This document shows positions 19,834 through 30,170 of a DNA stretch of 64,000 nucleotides, piece after piece. Each line of letters begins with the position of its first letter. Position 1 is the first letter of the stretch. The stretch lies in contig NZ_LT629786.1 in assembly GCF_900105675.1 (NCBI RefSeq), positions 4,464,001-4,528,000 on the forward strand, read 5' to 3'. Origin of the DNA: Pseudomonas synxantha (GTDB lineage: Bacteria > Pseudomonadota > Gammaproteobacteria > Pseudomonadales > Pseudomonadaceae). The translations under genes were made by a program, and so were the position numbers. The notes under the pieces are model-generated. The model saw only the letters and a program-made list of their open reading frames with translations. It was not told where the DNA came from and searched no databases.

Positions 19834-20301
19834 TCATTTGGCGTCTTTATTGACCGTATTGAGCAGGAATTTACCGATCAGGTCTTCAAGCACCAGCGAC
19901 GACTGCGTGTCGTGGATGGTCGAACCATCCTTGAGCAGGGCTGTTTCCCCGCCCACGCTGACACCGATGTACTTCTCGCCCAGCAGACCCGCGGTGAGGA
20001 TAGATGCCGTGGAGTCAGTCGGCAGGTTATCTACCTTCTTGTCCAACTGCATGGTCACTCGCCCGGTGAAGCTGTCGCGGTCCAGATCGATTGCCGTGAC
20101 CTTGCCGATGGTAACGCCGGCCATGGTCACTTTAGCTCTGACCGTCAAACCGGCGATATTGTCGAAGTACGCGTAAAGTTTATAAGTATCGGCGGTGGGG
20201 CTGGCCGACAGGCCGCTGACTCGCAGGGCCAACAACAGTAAAGCCAGGATGCCAGCCAGCAAGAAAAGGCCGACACCGATTTCCACAGTGCGGTTTTGCA
20301 T
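19834..20301 (-). CDS. mlaD: MCE-domain protein MlaD
   Basis: Inner-membrane-anchored periplasmic subunit that forms the hexameric MCE ring of the Mla transporter. The 155 residues have one N-terminal transmembrane helix (about residues 7-27) followed by an MCE domain with YAYFDNIAGLTVRAKVTMAG. Start and stop overlap neighbours in the ATGA style at both ends. Confidence 0.94.
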   Translation of the reverse strand: MQNRTVEIGVGLFLLAGILALLLLALRVSGLSASPTADTYKLYAYFDNIAGLTVRAKVTMAGVTIGKVTAIDLDRDSFTGRVTMQLDKKVDNLPTDSTASILTAGLLGEKYIGVSVGGETALLKDGSTIHDTQSSLVLEDLIGKFLLNTVNKDAK

Positions 20302-21098
20302 CAGAAATCTCCAAACATCAAGGCGGTCAAAATGAAGTCAAGGCCCAGTACCGCCAGCGAGGCGTACACAACGGTCTTGGTGGTGGCGCGACTGATCCCT
20401 TCTGAGGTGGGCTCGCAGTCATAGCCTTGGAATACGGCAATCCAGGTGACCACAAAGGCAAAGACAATGCTCTTTATGATGCCGTTGAGCACGTCACCGG
20501 TGAAGGTCACGCTGTTTTGCATGTTGGCCCAGTAGGAACCGTCATAGACGCCCAACCAGTCAACCGCCACCCACGAACCGCCCCAGATACCCACCACGCT
20601 GAAAATCATCGCCAGCAATGGCAGGGAAATGAAACCGGCCCACAGGCGCGGGGCAACAATGTACTTGAGCGGGTCCACGCCGATCATTTCCAGGCTGGAC
20701 AGCTGCTCGGTGGACTTCATATTGCCGATTTCGGCAGTCAACGCCGAACCTGCACGCCCCGCGAACAACAAAGCGGTCACCACCGGACCCAGCTCACGCA
20801 GCAGGGTCAGGGCCACCATCTGGCCTACCGCCTGCTCCGAACCGTAGCTGGACAGGATGTTGAAGCCTTGCAGCGCCAGCACCATGCCGATGAACATCCC
20901 GGAGACTACGATGATCACCAGGGACATCACCCCGACTGCATGCAACTGCTTGAGCAGCAGGCCAAAGCCGCCGCCGATGCCACCGCGGCCCAGCAGGGCG
21001 TGGAACAGGAAAATGGTCGAACGCCCAAGGACTTCGACGATGTCGATGCCCGAGCGACCGAAAAGGCGAACCTTCTCGATAAGAGATGTCTTGCGCAT
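20301..21098 (-). CDS. mlaE: Phospholipid ABC transporter permease MlaE
   Basis: Permease subunit (265 residues) of MlaFEDB, with five to six transmembrane segments. The conserved permease block LLFAGRAGSALTAEIGNMK and the EQLSSLEMIGVDPLKY region, which contacts the ATPase, are present. It overlaps mlaF upstream and mlaD downstream by ATGA junctions, indicating coupled translation of the whole operon. Confidence 0.95.
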   Translation of the reverse strand: MRKTSLIEKVRLFGRSGIDIVEVLGRSTIFLFHALLGRGGIGGGFGLLLKQLHAVGVMSLVIIVVSGMFIGMVLALQGFNILSSYGSEQAVGQMVALTLLRELGPVVTALLFAGRAGSALTAEIGNMKSTEQLSSLEMIGVDPLKYIVAPRLWAGFISLPLLAMIFSVVGIWGGSWVAVDWLGVYDGSYWANMQNSVTFTGDVLNGIIKSIVFAFVVTWIAVFQGYDCEPTSEGISRATTKTVVYASLAVLGLDFILTALMFGDF

Positions 21099-21907
21099 CA
21101 GCGCTTCCCCAGAAGATCTGAGCGGTAGTCCGCTGCCGGAAAGTGAAAAGGCACCGGGCCATCGGGATCGCCTGTCATGAATTGGCGAATGCGCGGGTTA
21201 TCGGCGTTCATCAACTCTTCAGGCGTACCCTGCCCCAGCACCTGGCCATCGCCCACTACATACAGGTAGTCGGCGATGCTCGCGGTTTCGGCCAAATCGT
21301 GGGACACCACGATACTGGTGATCCCCAGTGCGTCGTTGAGCAGACGGATCAGGCGCACCAGCACGCCCATGGCGATCGGGTCCTGGCCAACGAACGGCTC
21401 GTCGTACATGAGGATCTGCGGGTCGAGGGCGATGGCTCGCGCCAGCGCGACACGGCGCTTCATGCCGCCGGACAATTCGTCCGGCATCAGGTCGATGGCA
21501 CCGCGAAGGCCCACGGCCTGCAGTTTCAGCAACACGATGTCACGAATCATTTCATCGGACAGCTGGGTGTGCACCCGCAGCGGGAAGGCTACGTTTTCGA
21601 AAACATCGAGGTCGGTGAACAGCGCGCCGCTTTGGAACAGCACGCCCATATGCTTGCGAGCATCGAACAGATCGCTGCGCGACAGGGTCGGCAGATTCTG
21701 ACCGTTGACCCACACTTCGCCCGCACTAGGCCGCAATTGCATGCCCATCAGGCGCAACAGGGTGGTCTTGCCGCAACCGGAAGGCCCCATGATGCCCGTG
21801 ACCTTGCCGCGAGGAATGCGAATATCGACGTTATTGAAGATGCTGCGCGTCCCGCGCTTGAAGGAAAGACCCTTCAGCTCGACCGCGTAGGCGTTATCGG
21901 CACTCAT
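21098..21907 (-). CDS. mlaF: Phospholipid ABC transporter ATPase MlaF
   Basis: ATPase of the Mla phospholipid transporter on the cytoplasmic face of the inner membrane. It has 269 residues, with Walker A GPSGCGKTT at 41-49, signature ELSGGMKRR and Walker B ILMYDEP. It is the first gene of mlaFEDCB and is divergent from kdsD, so the operon promoter must lie in the 309-bp gap upstream. Confidence 0.95.
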   Translation of the reverse strand: MSADNAYAVELKGLSFKRGTRSIFNNVDIRIPRGKVTGIMGPSGCGKTTLLRLMGMQLRPSAGEVWVNGQNLPTLSRSDLFDARKHMGVLFQSGALFTDLDVFENVAFPLRVHTQLSDEMIRDIVLLKLQAVGLRGAIDLMPDELSGGMKRRVALARAIALDPQILMYDEPFVGQDPIAMGVLVRLIRLLNDALGITSIVVSHDLAETASIADYLYVVGDGQVLGQGTPEELMNADNPRIRQFMTGDPDGPVPFHFPAADYRSDLLGKR

Positions 21908-22216
21908 CTAATCTCCTTGGGATGCAGCCTTTCACTCAGACACCATGTGTGCGACTTTGGTTTGCAAAGGATGCGCAATAGTTAGGCACATGGGTTGGGT
22001 GGACCGAACTGGCGGCGAACTATATCACTGCTGGTGCAGAGCCCCCAAGGCCGGAACAGCGCTCGTTCAGATTTGAGACAGGGGAAAAACGTTGCCTGCT
22101 ATGTTAAGGACGGTGATTTTCATGTACCCCGCGCACAAACCCTGACGAACTTACGTGAGCGTATTGATCATTACAGCTATAATCGCCGACTTTTCGTCAG
22201 GCTATACGATTCAGAC
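21908..22216. promoter_or_regulatory. Divergent mlaF/kdsD intergenic region
   Basis: 309 bp without a gene. A perfect TATAAT at 22178-22183 lies 34 bp before the kdsD start and is the best plus-strand -10 candidate, but no good -35 sits 17 bp upstream of it. No clear minus-strand promoter, REP or hairpin was found. An in-frame extension of kdsD into this region exists but lacks family homology. Confidence 0.4.
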
Positions 22217-23191
22217 ATGAGCCAATCCAGCGAGCTTATCCAATCCGCACAACGCACCATCCGCCTCGAGCTTGAAGCCGTAGAAGGCTTGCTGGCCCAT
22301 ATCGATGCGGATTTCGTGCGCGCCTGCGAGCTGATCCTGGCCAGCAAGGGCCGTGTTGTCGTGGTCGGCATGGGCAAATCCGGCCACATTGGCAACAAGA
22401 TCGCCGCGACGCTGGCGAGTACCGGGACCACCGCGTTTTTCGTGCACCCGGCCGAGGCCAGCCACGGCGATATGGGCATGATCACCAAGGATGACGTGAT
22501 CCTGGCGCTGTCCAATTCCGGCACCACCAACGAAATCGTGACCCTGTTGCCCCTGATCAAGCGCCTGGGCATCCAGATGATCAGCCTCACCGGCAACCCG
22601 GAATCGACGCTGGCCAAGGCTGCCGATGTCAACCTGAACGTGCACGTGACCCACGAGGCCTGCCCGCTGAACCTGGCGCCCACCTCCTCCACCACTGCTG
22701 CGCTGGTCATGGGCGATGCATTGGCCGTGGCGCTCCTGGAGGCCCGCGGTTTTACCGCCGAAGACTTCGCATTTTCCCACCCAGGCGGCGCGCTCGGCCG
22801 TCGCCTGTTGCTTAAAGTGGAAAATGTCATGCATTCCGGCGCCGAACTGCCAAGCGTCCCACGCGGCACCCTGCTCAGGGATGCGCTGATGGAAATGACC
22901 CGCAAAGGCCTGGGCATGACGGCGATCGTCGAACCCGATGGTCGCCTGGCCGGGGTATTCACCGACGGCGACCTGCGTCGTACCCTGGACCGCACCGTTG
23001 ATATCCATACCGCGACCATCGATGCGGTAATGACGCCTCACGGCAAGACCGCCCGCGCTGAAATGCTCGCGGCTGAAGCTTTGAAAATCATGGAAGACCA
23101 CCGGATCGGCGCGCTCATCGTCGTCGACAATGATGATCGCCCTATCGGGGCCCTTAACCTTGGCGACTTGCTGCGCGCAGGAGTGATGTAG
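22217..23191 (+). CDS. kdsD: D-arabinose 5-phosphate isomerase
   Basis: Converts ribulose 5-phosphate to arabinose 5-phosphate, the first step of Kdo synthesis for LPS. The 324 residues hold an N-terminal SIS domain (with GKSGHIGNKIAATLASTGT) and two C-terminal CBS repeats after about residue 205. The ATG at 22217 gives the standard N-terminus MSQSSELIQSA. It is the first gene of the kds-lpt-rpoN cluster, and its stop is directly followed by the kdsC start. Confidence 0.95.
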   Translation: MSQSSELIQSAQRTIRLELEAVEGLLAHIDADFVRACELILASKGRVVVVGMGKSGHIGNKIAATLASTGTTAFFVHPAEASHGDMGMITKDDVILALSNSGTTNEIVTLLPLIKRLGIQMISLTGNPESTLAKAADVNLNVHVTHEACPLNLAPTSSTTAALVMGDALAVALLEARGFTAEDFAFSHPGGALGRRLLLKVENVMHSGAELPSVPRGTLLRDALMEMTRKGLGMTAIVEPDGRLAGVFTDGDLRRTLDRTVDIHTATIDAVMTPHGKTARAEMLAAEALKIMEDHRIGALIVVDNDDRPIGALNLGDLLRAGVM

Positions 23192-23716
23192 ATGAACGGC
23201 GACCTGTTGCAACGCGGTAAAAACATCAAGCTGGCGATTTTCGACGTTGACGGCGTGCTGACCGATGGCCGCCTGTACTTCCTCGAAGATGGCAGCGAAT
23301 TCAAGACGTTCAACACCCTCGATGGCCAGGGCATCAAGATGCTGATGGCGACCGGTGTGCAAACGGCGATTATCAGCGGTCGAAAGACACCGGTTGTGGA
23401 ACGCCGCGCACAAAACCTGGGGATTGCTCACCTGTATCAGGGCCGTGAGGATAAACTGGTAGTGCTGGACGAGCTTCTTGGCCAACTCAACCTAAGCTAT
23501 GAACAGGTCGCCTATTTGGGTGACGACTTGCCTGACCTGCCGGTGATTCGCCGGGTGGGCCTGGGCATGGCCGTTGCGAATGCCGCGGCGTTTGTGCGCG
23601 AACATGCCCACGGCACCACCACCGCCCGTGGCGGCGAAGGTGCTGCCCGGGAGTTCTGCGAGTTGATCCTGCGTGCCCAGGGCAGTCTTGAAGCGGCCCA
23701 CGCCGCCTACCTATAG
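23192..23716 (+). CDS. kdsC: 3-deoxy-D-manno-octulosonate 8-phosphate phosphatase
   Basis: HAD-superfamily phosphatase releasing Kdo from Kdo-8-phosphate. At 174 residues it is a cap-less C0 HAD enzyme. The nucleophile motif is FDVDGVLTDG near residue 17, the second motif Ser lies in IISGR, and the acidic motif is YLGDDLPDL. It begins right after the kdsD stop, so translation is coupled. Confidence 0.95.
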   Translation: MNGDLLQRGKNIKLAIFDVDGVLTDGRLYFLEDGSEFKTFNTLDGQGIKMLMATGVQTAIISGRKTPVVERRAQNLGIAHLYQGREDKLVVLDELLGQLNLSYEQVAYLGDDLPDLPVIRRVGLGMAVANAAAFVREHAHGTTTARGGEGAAREFCELILRAQGSLEAAHAAYL

Positions 23717-23724
23717 AGCGTTAT

Positions 23725-24297
23725 ATGCTGAGTAAAAAGATCCGCAACTTCCTGTTATTCGGGGTCATCGCCGCGCTGCTCCTGGCGGTGGGCTACTGGA
23801 ATATCAGCCCGGGGCGCTTTCTCGACAAGCCTGTTGCGCAGGTTGACGAGGGGCTCATCGACAATTTCTCGATAAATGCCTACAGCATACAATTCATGCC
23901 GGACGGCAAGGTTCAATACGAGTTGACGGCCGATAAAGTCGAACACCTCAAGGCCTCCGACATCAGCCTGCTGACCAATCCGGACTTGAACCTTTATCGC
24001 GGAACCGACTTCCCGTGGCACGTCACCAGCAAGCGTGGCGAGGTCAATTCCGGCGGCACCGAAGTTGAACTGATCGACTCGGTACGCGTCGCACGTACAG
24101 ACGCACAGAACCGCGACACCATCATTACCAGCAGTCGCATGACGGTATTCCCACAGAAGCAATATGCGCAGACCGAGCAAGACGTTAGAATCGACGGCGC
24201 TGGCGGTGTATCGACTGGCAAGGGAATGAAAGCGTATTTGAAAGAAAGCAGGATACACCTGCTATCGAACGTAAGAGGACAGTATGAGGCTCGTTAA
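23725..24297 (+). CDS. lptC: LPS export protein LptC
   Basis: Bitopic inner-membrane subunit of the Lpt machine that passes LPS from LptB2FG to LptA. The 190 residues have one N-terminal transmembrane segment (about 7-25) and a periplasmic beta-jellyroll domain. ATG 23725 lies 9 bp after the kdsC stop; its end overlaps lptA by 14 bases. Confidence 0.93.
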   Translation: MLSKKIRNFLLFGVIAALLLAVGYWNISPGRFLDKPVAQVDEGLIDNFSINAYSIQFMPDGKVQYELTADKVEHLKASDISLLTNPDLNLYRGTDFPWHVTSKRGEVNSGGTEVELIDSVRVARTDAQNRDTIITSSRMTVFPQKQYAQTEQDVRIDGAGGVSTGKGMKAYLKESRIHLLSNVRGQYEAR

Positions 24298-24817
24298 AAC
24301 CCTCCCTATTTTGCTCGGTCTGGGCGCAGCACTGGGAAGCGTGAGCGCCTGGGCTCTGCCGAACGATAGCCAGCAACCGATCCACATCTCGGCTGACGAT
24401 GCGCAGCTGGATGACAAGCAAGGTGTCGCCACCTATACCGGCGGCGTGATCATCACCCAGGGCTCGATGAAGATCACCGGTAATACGGTGACACTGACGC
24501 GTACCCAGGCCGGCGATATCGATGTCGTGACCTCAGTGGGCAACCTCGCTTACTTCGAACAGAAGCAGAAGGCAGAAGATCCAGGCCCGATGAAGGGCTA
24601 CGGCAAGACCATTCAATACCATGCCCAGCAAAATCGCATTGTACTGATCGACCAGGCCAAGGTGCTGAGCGCCGACGGTAACTCGACCGAAGGCGAGAAG
24701 ATCGTCTACAACACCCAGCCCCAGGTCGCCCAGGCCGGCCGCGCCAATGGCAACAAGGTCACCGCACCTCGTCCGCGTATCGACATGGTTATCCAGCCGA
24801 AGAAGAAGGCCGAGTAA
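24284..24817 (+). CDS. lptA: LPS transport periplasmic protein LptA
   Basis: Periplasmic bridge protein (177 residues) carrying LPS from LptC to the outer-membrane LptDE. It starts with a Sec signal peptide ending SAWA and has an OstA/LptA domain with the [14 protein letters not shown] opening strand. It overlaps lptC at the 5' end and lptB (TAATG) at the 3' end. Confidence 0.94.
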   Translation: MRLVKTLPILLGLGAALGSVSAWALPNDSQQPIHISADDAQLDDKQGVATYTGGVIITQGSMKITGNTVTLTRTQAGDIDVVTSVGNLAYFEQKQKAEDPGPMKGYGKTIQYHAQQNRIVLIDQAKVLSADGNSTEGEKIVYNTQPQVAQAGRANGNKVTAPRPRIDMVIQPKKKAE

Positions 24818-25542
24818 TGGCGACCCTGAAAGCCCAGCACCTGGCCAAGGCCTATAAAAGCCGCCAGGTGGTACGCGACGTCAGCCTGTCGATCGACAGC
24901 GGCCAGATCGTCGGCCTGCTCGGCCCCAACGGTGCCGGCAAGACCACCTGCTTCTATATGATCGTCGGGCTGGTCCAGGCGGACCAGGGCCGCGTATTGA
25001 TCGACGACCTGGACGTCAGCCACCAGCCAATGCACGGACGTGCCCGCGCCGGTATCGGCTATCTTCCGCAAGAAGCGTCGATCTTCCGCAAACTGTCGGT
25101 GGCCGACAACATCATGGCGATCCTGGAGACCCGCAAGGAGCTCGATCGCGATGGTCGCCGCAAAGAGCTGGAAAGCCTGCTGCAGGAATTCCACATCAAC
25201 CATATTCGCGACAACCTCGGCATGAGCCTGTCCGGTGGCGAGCGTCGTCGCGTGGAAATCGCCCGCGCCCTGGCGACCGCGCCCAAGTTCATCTTGCTGG
25301 ATGAACCGTTTGCCGGTGTCGACCCGATCTCGGTGGGCGATATCAAGCAGATCATCCACCATCTCAAGGCCAAGGGCATTGGCGTGCTGATCACCGACCA
25401 TAACGTGCGCGAGACACTCGATATCTGCGAAACGGCTTATATCGTCAACGACGGCCAACTGATTGCCGAAGGCGATGCCGAGACTATCCTGGCCAACGAG
25501 CTGGTCAAGGAAGTGTACCTGGGTCACGAGTTCCGCCTGTAG
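24817..25542 (+). CDS. lptB: LPS export ABC transporter ATPase LptB
   Basis: Cytoplasmic ATPase that powers LPS extraction through LptB2FG. The 241 residues include Walker [10 protein letters not shown] (36-44), signature [15 protein letters not shown], Walker [14 protein letters not shown] and the switch His in [10 protein letters not shown]. lptF and lptG are not in the window. The start overlaps the lptA stop. Confidence 0.96.
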   Translation: MATLKAQHLAKAYKSRQVVRDVSLSIDSGQIVGLLGPNGAGKTTCFYMIVGLVQADQGRVLIDDLDVSHQPMHGRARAGIGYLPQEASIFRKLSVADNIMAILETRKELDRDGRRKELESLLQEFHINHIRDNLGMSLSGGERRRVEIARALATAPKFILLDEPFAGVDPISVGDIKQIIHHLKAKGIGVLITDHNVRETLDICETAYIVNDGQLIAEGDAETILANELVKEVYLGHEFRL

Positions 25543-25644
25543 GCACGGTGGTATCGCGGATTTTCCTGGAGCGCGCAGGAGTCAATAGAAACCTTGGCTT
25601 TTTTATTGTTACCGCGCTCTAGGCAAAGCCCCCGAGATCAGGCA

Positions 25645-25650
25645 TATAAT
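25645..25650 (+). promoter_or_regulatory. Candidate -10 box upstream of rpoN
   Basis: A perfect TATAAT in the 184-bp lptB-rpoN gap, 77 bp before the rpoN start. The -35 position holds only GGCAAA, so the promoter assignment is weak. Confidence 0.35.
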
Positions 25651-25726
25651 TTGCTTATGTTTGGCGCTCACGCGCCCTGTCGTGGATGGCGCATTGCGCC
25701 GGCGAATAAGGTGTTAAGCCCCTGCC

Positions 25727-27220
25727 ATGAAACCATCGCTAGTCCTGAGAATGGGCCAGCAGCTGACGATGACACCGCAGCTGCAACAGGCCATCCGCCT
25801 GCTCCAATTGTCGACCCTGGACCTGCAACAGGAAATCCAGGAGGCCCTGGAGTCCAATCCGATGCTCGAACGCCAGGAAGAAGGCGACGACTTCGACAAT
25901 GCCGACCCGCTGGCCGATAACATCGAGCAAAAACCCAACCCCGACGTGCAGGAACCCTCCTACCAGGAAACCGCCCCGACGGTGGATAACCTCGAGGACG
26001 GCGAATGGAACGAACGCATTCCCAACGAGCTTCCCGTGGATACCGCGTGGGAAGACGTGTACCAGACCAGCGCCAGCAGCCTGCCGAGCAATGACGATGA
26101 CGAGTGGGACTTCACCACCCGTACCTCTGTCGGCGAGAGCCTGCAGAGTCATTTGTTGTGGCAACTGAACCTGGCACCGATGTCCGACACCGATCGCCTG
26201 ATCGCGGTCACCCTGATCGACTGCATCAACAACCAGGGCTACCTGGACGAGACCCTCGACGAGATTCTTGAAGCCTTTGACCCGGAGCTGGACATCGAAC
26301 TGGACGAAATCGAAGCCGTCCTGCATCGCATCCAGCAATTCGAGCCCGCCGGCATTGGCGCCCGCACCCTCAGCGAGTGCCTGCTGCTGCAATTGCGCCA
26401 GTTGCCGGCCAAGACGCCTTGGCTGGCCGAAGCCAAGCGCCTGGTGTCGGACTATATCGACCTGCTGGGCAGCCGCGACTACAGCCAGCTGATGCGCCGC
26501 ATGAAGCTCAAGGAAGATGAATTGCGCCAGGTCATCGAGCTGGTGCAGAGCCTCAACCCGCGCCCGGGCTCGCAAATCGAGTCCAGCGAAGCCGAATACG
26601 TCGTCCCCGACGTGATCGTGCGCAAGGACAACGAGCGTTGGCTGGTGGAGCTGAACCAGGAGTCGGTGCCCCGCCTGCGGGTCAACCCGCAATATGCCGG
26701 TTTTGTGCGCCGCGCCGATACCAGCGCCGACAACACCTTCATGCGCAACCAGTTGCAGGAAGCGCGCTGGTTCATCAAGAGTCTGCAAAGCCGTAACGAA
26801 ACCCTGATGAAGGTGGCGACCCAGATCGTCGAGCACCAGCGCGGTTTCCTGGAATACGGCGACGAAGCCATGAAGCCTTTGGTCCTGCACGATATCGCCG
26901 AAGCGGTCGGCATGCATGAATCGACGATTTCCCGGGTGACCACGCAGAAATTCATGCATACCCCACGGGGTATTTATGAGCTGAAATACTTTTTCTCCAG
27001 CCACGTCAGTACCTCCGAAGGCGGTGAATGCTCGTCCACAGCGATCCGCGCGATCATCAAGAAACTGGTTGCCGCGGAAAATCAGAAAAAGCCGTTGAGT
27101 GACAGCAAGATCGCTGGTTTACTGGAGGCACAAGGCATTCAGGTCGCCCGTCGAACCGTCGCCAAGTACCGCGAGTCCCTCGGGATCGCGCCTTCCAGCG
27201 AGCGTAAGCGTTTGATGTGA
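25727..27220 (+). CDS. rpoN: RNA polymerase sigma-54 factor
   Basis: Alternative sigma factor for -24/-12 promoters controlling nitrogen metabolism, motility and more. At 497 residues it has the Gln/Leu-rich region I ([20 protein letters not shown]), an acidic region II, a core-binding region and the DNA-binding HTH. The RpoN box [10 protein letters not shown] is at residues 474-483. The following hpf-ptsN-rapZ-HPr genes are the classic rpoN companions. Confidence 0.97.
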   Translation: MKPSLVLRMGQQLTMTPQLQQAIRLLQLSTLDLQQEIQEALESNPMLERQEEGDDFDNADPLADNIEQKPNPDVQEPSYQETAPTVDNLEDGEWNERIPNELPVDTAWEDVYQTSASSLPSNDDDEWDFTTRTSVGESLQSHLLWQLNLAPMSDTDRLIAVTLIDCINNQGYLDETLDEILEAFDPELDIELDEIEAVLHRIQQFEPAGIGARTLSECLLLQLRQLPAKTPWLAEAKRLVSDYIDLLGSRDYSQLMRRMKLKEDELRQVIELVQSLNPRPGSQIESSEAEYVVPDVIVRKDNERWLVELNQESVPRLRVNPQYAGFVRRADTSADNTFMRNQLQEARWFIKSLQSRNETLMKVATQIVEHQRGFLEYGDEAMKPLVLHDIAEAVGMHESTISRVTTQKFMHTPRGIYELKYFFSSHVSTSEGGECSSTAIRAIIKKLVAAENQKKPLSDSKIAGLLEAQGIQVARRTVAKYRESLGIAPSSERKRLM

Positions 27221-27294
27221 CGGGCGGGCCATAGCGTTCCAGTGGCAGGCGTCTTGCCTGCCGCTTTATGCACTGGCAACGAAGGAGAAGCTGT

Positions 27295-27600
27295 ATGCAA
27301 GTCAACATCAGTGGACACCATGTAGAAGTCACCCCTCCACTGCGCGACTATGTCGAGCAGAAGCTGAGGAAGCTTGAAGGACATTTCGACAAGATCACCA
27401 ACGTGCAGGTCATCATGAAGGTTGACAAGCTTCAGCAGAAGATCGAAGCGACCCTCCAGATACCTGGTGGTGAAGTGGTTGCCAATGCCGAGCATGAAGA
27501 CATGTATGCATCGATTGACTTGCTCACCGACAAGCTCGACCGCCAACTCAAAAAGCATAAGGAAAAGAATCTGAGCCTGCTCCAAGGCACAGGTCGTTAA
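27295..27600 (+). CDS. hpf: Ribosome hibernation promoting factor
   Basis: Short HPF/YhbH-type protein of 102 residues that binds the 30S decoding site and promotes ribosome dimerisation at rest. The conserved start MQVNISGHHVEVTPPLRDYV and the VIMKVDK strand are seen. ATG 27295 is preceded by GAAGGAGAAG; an in-frame ATG at 27268 is rejected because its extra residues do not fit the family. It sits 74 bp after rpoN. Confidence 0.93.
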   Translation: MQVNISGHHVEVTPPLRDYVEQKLRKLEGHFDKITNVQVIMKVDKLQQKIEATLQIPGGEVVANAEHEDMYASIDLLTDKLDRQLKKHKEKNLSLLQGTGR

Positions 27601-27610
27601 CTCTCCCCCC

Positions 27611-28075
27611 ATGATCCGACTTGAAACCATCCTGACCCCCGGCCGTTCCCTCGTGAACGCGCCGGGCGGCAGCAAGAAAAAAGCCCTCGAACAAATTGCC
27701 AACCTGATCCACCGCGAAGTGCCGGGTCTGGAGATGCAAGATGTCTTCGAGGCGTTGATTGCCCGTGAAAAACTCGGCTCCACCGGTTTTGGCAACGGCA
27801 TCGCCATCCCTCACTGCCGCCTCAAAGGCTGTGATACACCCGTGAGCGCCCTGCTGCACTTGGAAGCTGCGATCGATTTCGACGCCATCGACGGTGCCCC
27901 GGTCGACCTGCTGTTCGTATTACTGGTCCCGCAAGCCGCCACCGATGCGCATCTGGAACTGCTAAGGCAGATCGCCAGCATGCTTGATCGCAAGGAAGTA
28001 CGCGAAAAACTGCGCAGTGCCAAGACCAATCAGGCCCTGTATCAGGTCGTCCTGGATGAACAAAACGGGCAGTAA
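27611..28075 (+). CDS. ptsN: PTS IIA-like nitrogen regulatory protein
   Basis: EIIA-Ntr of the nitrogen phosphotransferase system, a 154-residue regulator phosphorylated by NPr. The phosphorylated His is His68 in IAIPHCRL. It influences potassium and carbon/nitrogen balance through protein contacts in known systems. It lies between hpf and rapZ, each with gaps of 2 to 10 bp. Confidence 0.95.
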   Translation: MIRLETILTPGRSLVNAPGGSKKKALEQIANLIHREVPGLEMQDVFEALIAREKLGSTGFGNGIAIPHCRLKGCDTPVSALLHLEAAIDFDAIDGAPVDLLFVLLVPQAATDAHLELLRQIASMLDRKEVREKLRSAKTNQALYQVVLDEQNGQ

Positions 28076-28077
28076 TC

Positions 28078-28935
28078 ATGCGTTTGATCATCGTCAGCGG
28101 CCGTTCCGGCTCAGGTAAAAGCACCGCCCTCAACGTCCTTGAGGACAACGGTTTCTATTGCATCGACAATTTGCCCGCCGGCCTGCTGCCGGAGCTGGCG
28201 GAACGCGCACTGATCCATACTGAATTGGCGCAACCCCTGGTCGCTGTGTCTATCGATGCCCGCAACCTGCCCAGCCACCTCTCGCGGTTTCCGGAACTGC
28301 TGGAAGAAGTGCGCGCCAAGCATATTCATTGCGATGTACTGTACTTGGATGCCGACGAAGAAACGCTTCTCAAACGTTTCTCAGAAACTCGTCGCCGCCA
28401 CCCGCTCAGCAGCGCCAACCGCTCCCTGGCCGAAGCCATCCAGGACGAGACCAAGTTGCTGGGGCCGATCATTGATCTGGCTGATCTTAAGATCAACACC
28501 ACCAATCTGAACCTGTATCAGCTGCGCGATGCGATCAAGCTGCGCCTGCTGAACCAGCCAGAGCCCGGAACTGCGTTCCTGGTCGAATCATTCGGTTTCA
28601 AACGTGGCATGCCGGTGGATGCCGACCTGGTGTTTGATGTGCGCTGCCTGCCCAATCCCTATTGGAAGCCAGAACTGCGTGATCAGTCCGGATTGGACCA
28701 ACCGGTGATCGATTACCTGGCCGCGCAACCGGATGTAGAAGAGATGTTCCAGGACATCTCCAGCTACCTGCTCAAATGGTTACCGCGCTTTGCCGCGAGC
28801 AACCGCGCCTATGTCACCATTGCCATTGGCTGCACTGGCGGCCACCATCGCTCCGTCTATCTGACGGAACGGCTGGGCCAGGTGCTGCAACAAACCCTCA
28901 AGAACGTCCAGGTCCGCCACCGCGACCTTAGCTGA
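28078..28935 (+). CDS. rapZ: RNase adapter protein RapZ
   Basis: Nucleotide-binding protein that in enterobacteria presents the sRNA GlmZ to RNase E. The 285 residues have a Walker A GRSGSGKS at residues 8-15 and the C-terminal [14 protein letters not shown] motif. In Pseudomonas the target RNA is not evident from this window. It begins 2 bp after ptsN. Confidence 0.93.
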   Translation: MRLIIVSGRSGSGKSTALNVLEDNGFYCIDNLPAGLLPELAERALIHTELAQPLVAVSIDARNLPSHLSRFPELLEEVRAKHIHCDVLYLDADEETLLKRFSETRRRHPLSSANRSLAEAIQDETKLLGPIIDLADLKINTTNLNLYQLRDAIKLRLLNQPEPGTAFLVESFGFKRGMPVDADLVFDVRCLPNPYWKPELRDQSGLDQPVIDYLAAQPDVEEMFQDISSYLLKWLPRFAASNRAYVTIAIGCTGGHHRSVYLTERLGQVLQQTLKNVQVRHRDLS

Positions 28936-28951
28936 AAGGAACACCACTGCG

Positions 28952-29224
28952 ATGCCGGCTCGGGAAATTGAAATCATCAACAAGCTGGGCCTGCACGCCC
29001 GGGCCTCGGCCAAATTCGTCGGCGTGGCCGGGAAGTACCCTTGTCAGATCCGCGCTGGTCGTACACCGGAATCCATGGTCGATGGCAAGAGCATCATGGC
29101 GATGATGATGCTGGCGGCCGGCAAGGGCACCAAGATTCACCTGAAGACCGAAGGCGAGCAAGAAGACGAAGCGATGGCGGCATTGGTTGAGTTGATCAAT
29201 AACTACTTCGACGAAGGCGAATAA
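28952..29224 (+). CDS. ptsO: Phosphocarrier protein NPr (HPr family)
   Basis: HPr-like phosphocarrier of the nitrogen PTS, passing phosphate from PtsP to PtsN. The 90 residues include the active-site His15 in KLGLHARASAKFV and the SIMAMMMLAAGKGT helix. It is the last gene of the kdsD-to-ptsO plus-strand run and converges on the ZIP transporter. Confidence 0.92.
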   Translation: MPAREIEIINKLGLHARASAKFVGVAGKYPCQIRAGRTPESMVDGKSIMAMMMLAAGKGTKIHLKTEGEQEDEAMAALVELINNYFDEGE

Positions 29225-29245
29225 CCTCTGAAGTAGCAGCGAGCC

Positions 29246-30139
29246 TCATCCCAACGCCGTATCCATCACCATCATCAGGCAAAACCCGATACACAGCCCG
29301 AGGCTGGCGAGCTTTTCGTGACCATTTCGCCGCGATTCGGGGATCACTTCGTGGGTCACCACCAACAGCATCGCACCGGCGGCCAGCGCCAGGCCCAAGG
29401 GCAATAGCACCTCGGCCAGGCTCACCAACCAGGCACAAAGCACCGCGAATACCGGCTCGACCAAGCCTGACGCCGCGCCGATCAGAAACGCTTTGACCCG
29501 CGACATCCCCGCCCCAGCCAGCACCAGCGCAATCACCAGGCCCTCCGGTACGTCCTGCAAAGCAATGCCCATGGCCAGGCTGTCTGCATCTGGCATGCCA
29601 CCACCCGCCGAGACACCCACAGCCATACCCTCTGGAATATTGTGAGCGATGATGGCAAACACAAATAGCCAGATGCGCGGCGGGATCACCGGTTTATCCG
29701 GTGTGCCCACCAGCATTTCCGGGCTGGCACCGGAGACCTTTCGATCGACCAGGTACAGACCGAACGCCCCCAGCATAATGCCGAAGCTGATCAACCCACC
29801 CGCCCCCCAGGGCGAGAGCCCCAGGCTTTCAGCCGCGGCGATACCCGGCACCACAAGGGAGAAAGCGGTCGCCGCCAGCATCACACCGGCACCGAAGCCC
29901 AGCAGGGTATCGCTCAGCGCTACCGGCATGCGCCGAATCACCAGCACAGGTACCGCGCCCAGCGCCGTGCCGAGCGCGCAAATCGCACCACCCTGCAAGG
30001 CCCGCAGGATGCGGGGCTCCAGGTTCAACCAGGCCAGCCCATGGGCCACCAGCAACGCAGTACCGGCCAATAGCAACAGCGAACCAAACGCGTAACGAAA
30101 CATTCGCACGCTACTGATCGCCAGTGTTTCAGTACCCAT
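29246..30139 (-). CDS. ZIP family metal transporter
   Basis: Inner-membrane divalent-metal transporter (297 residues, about eight hydrophobic segments). The ZIP signature is HNIPEGMAVGVSAGG in one helix, with the matching DVPEGLVIAL in the next and a downstream VVTHEVIPES. Zinc or other divalent uptake is the family role; the metal is not read from sequence. It follows sodA on the same strand, after a 31-bp gap. Confidence 0.85.
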   Translation of the reverse strand: MGTETLAISSVRMFRYAFGSLLLLAGTALLVAHGLAWLNLEPRILRALQGGAICALGTALGAVPVLVIRRMPVALSDTLLGFGAGVMLAATAFSLVVPGIAAAESLGLSPWGAGGLISFGIMLGAFGLYLVDRKVSGASPEMLVGTPDKPVIPPRIWLFVFAIIAHNIPEGMAVGVSAGGGMPDADSLAMGIALQDVPEGLVIALVLAGAGMSRVKAFLIGAASGLVEPVFAVLCAWLVSLAEVLLPLGLALAAGAMLLVVTHEVIPESRRNGHEKLASLGLCIGFCLMMVMDTALG

Positions 30140-30170
30140 AGTCGGCCTTAGATCTTGTTATGGAGGAATT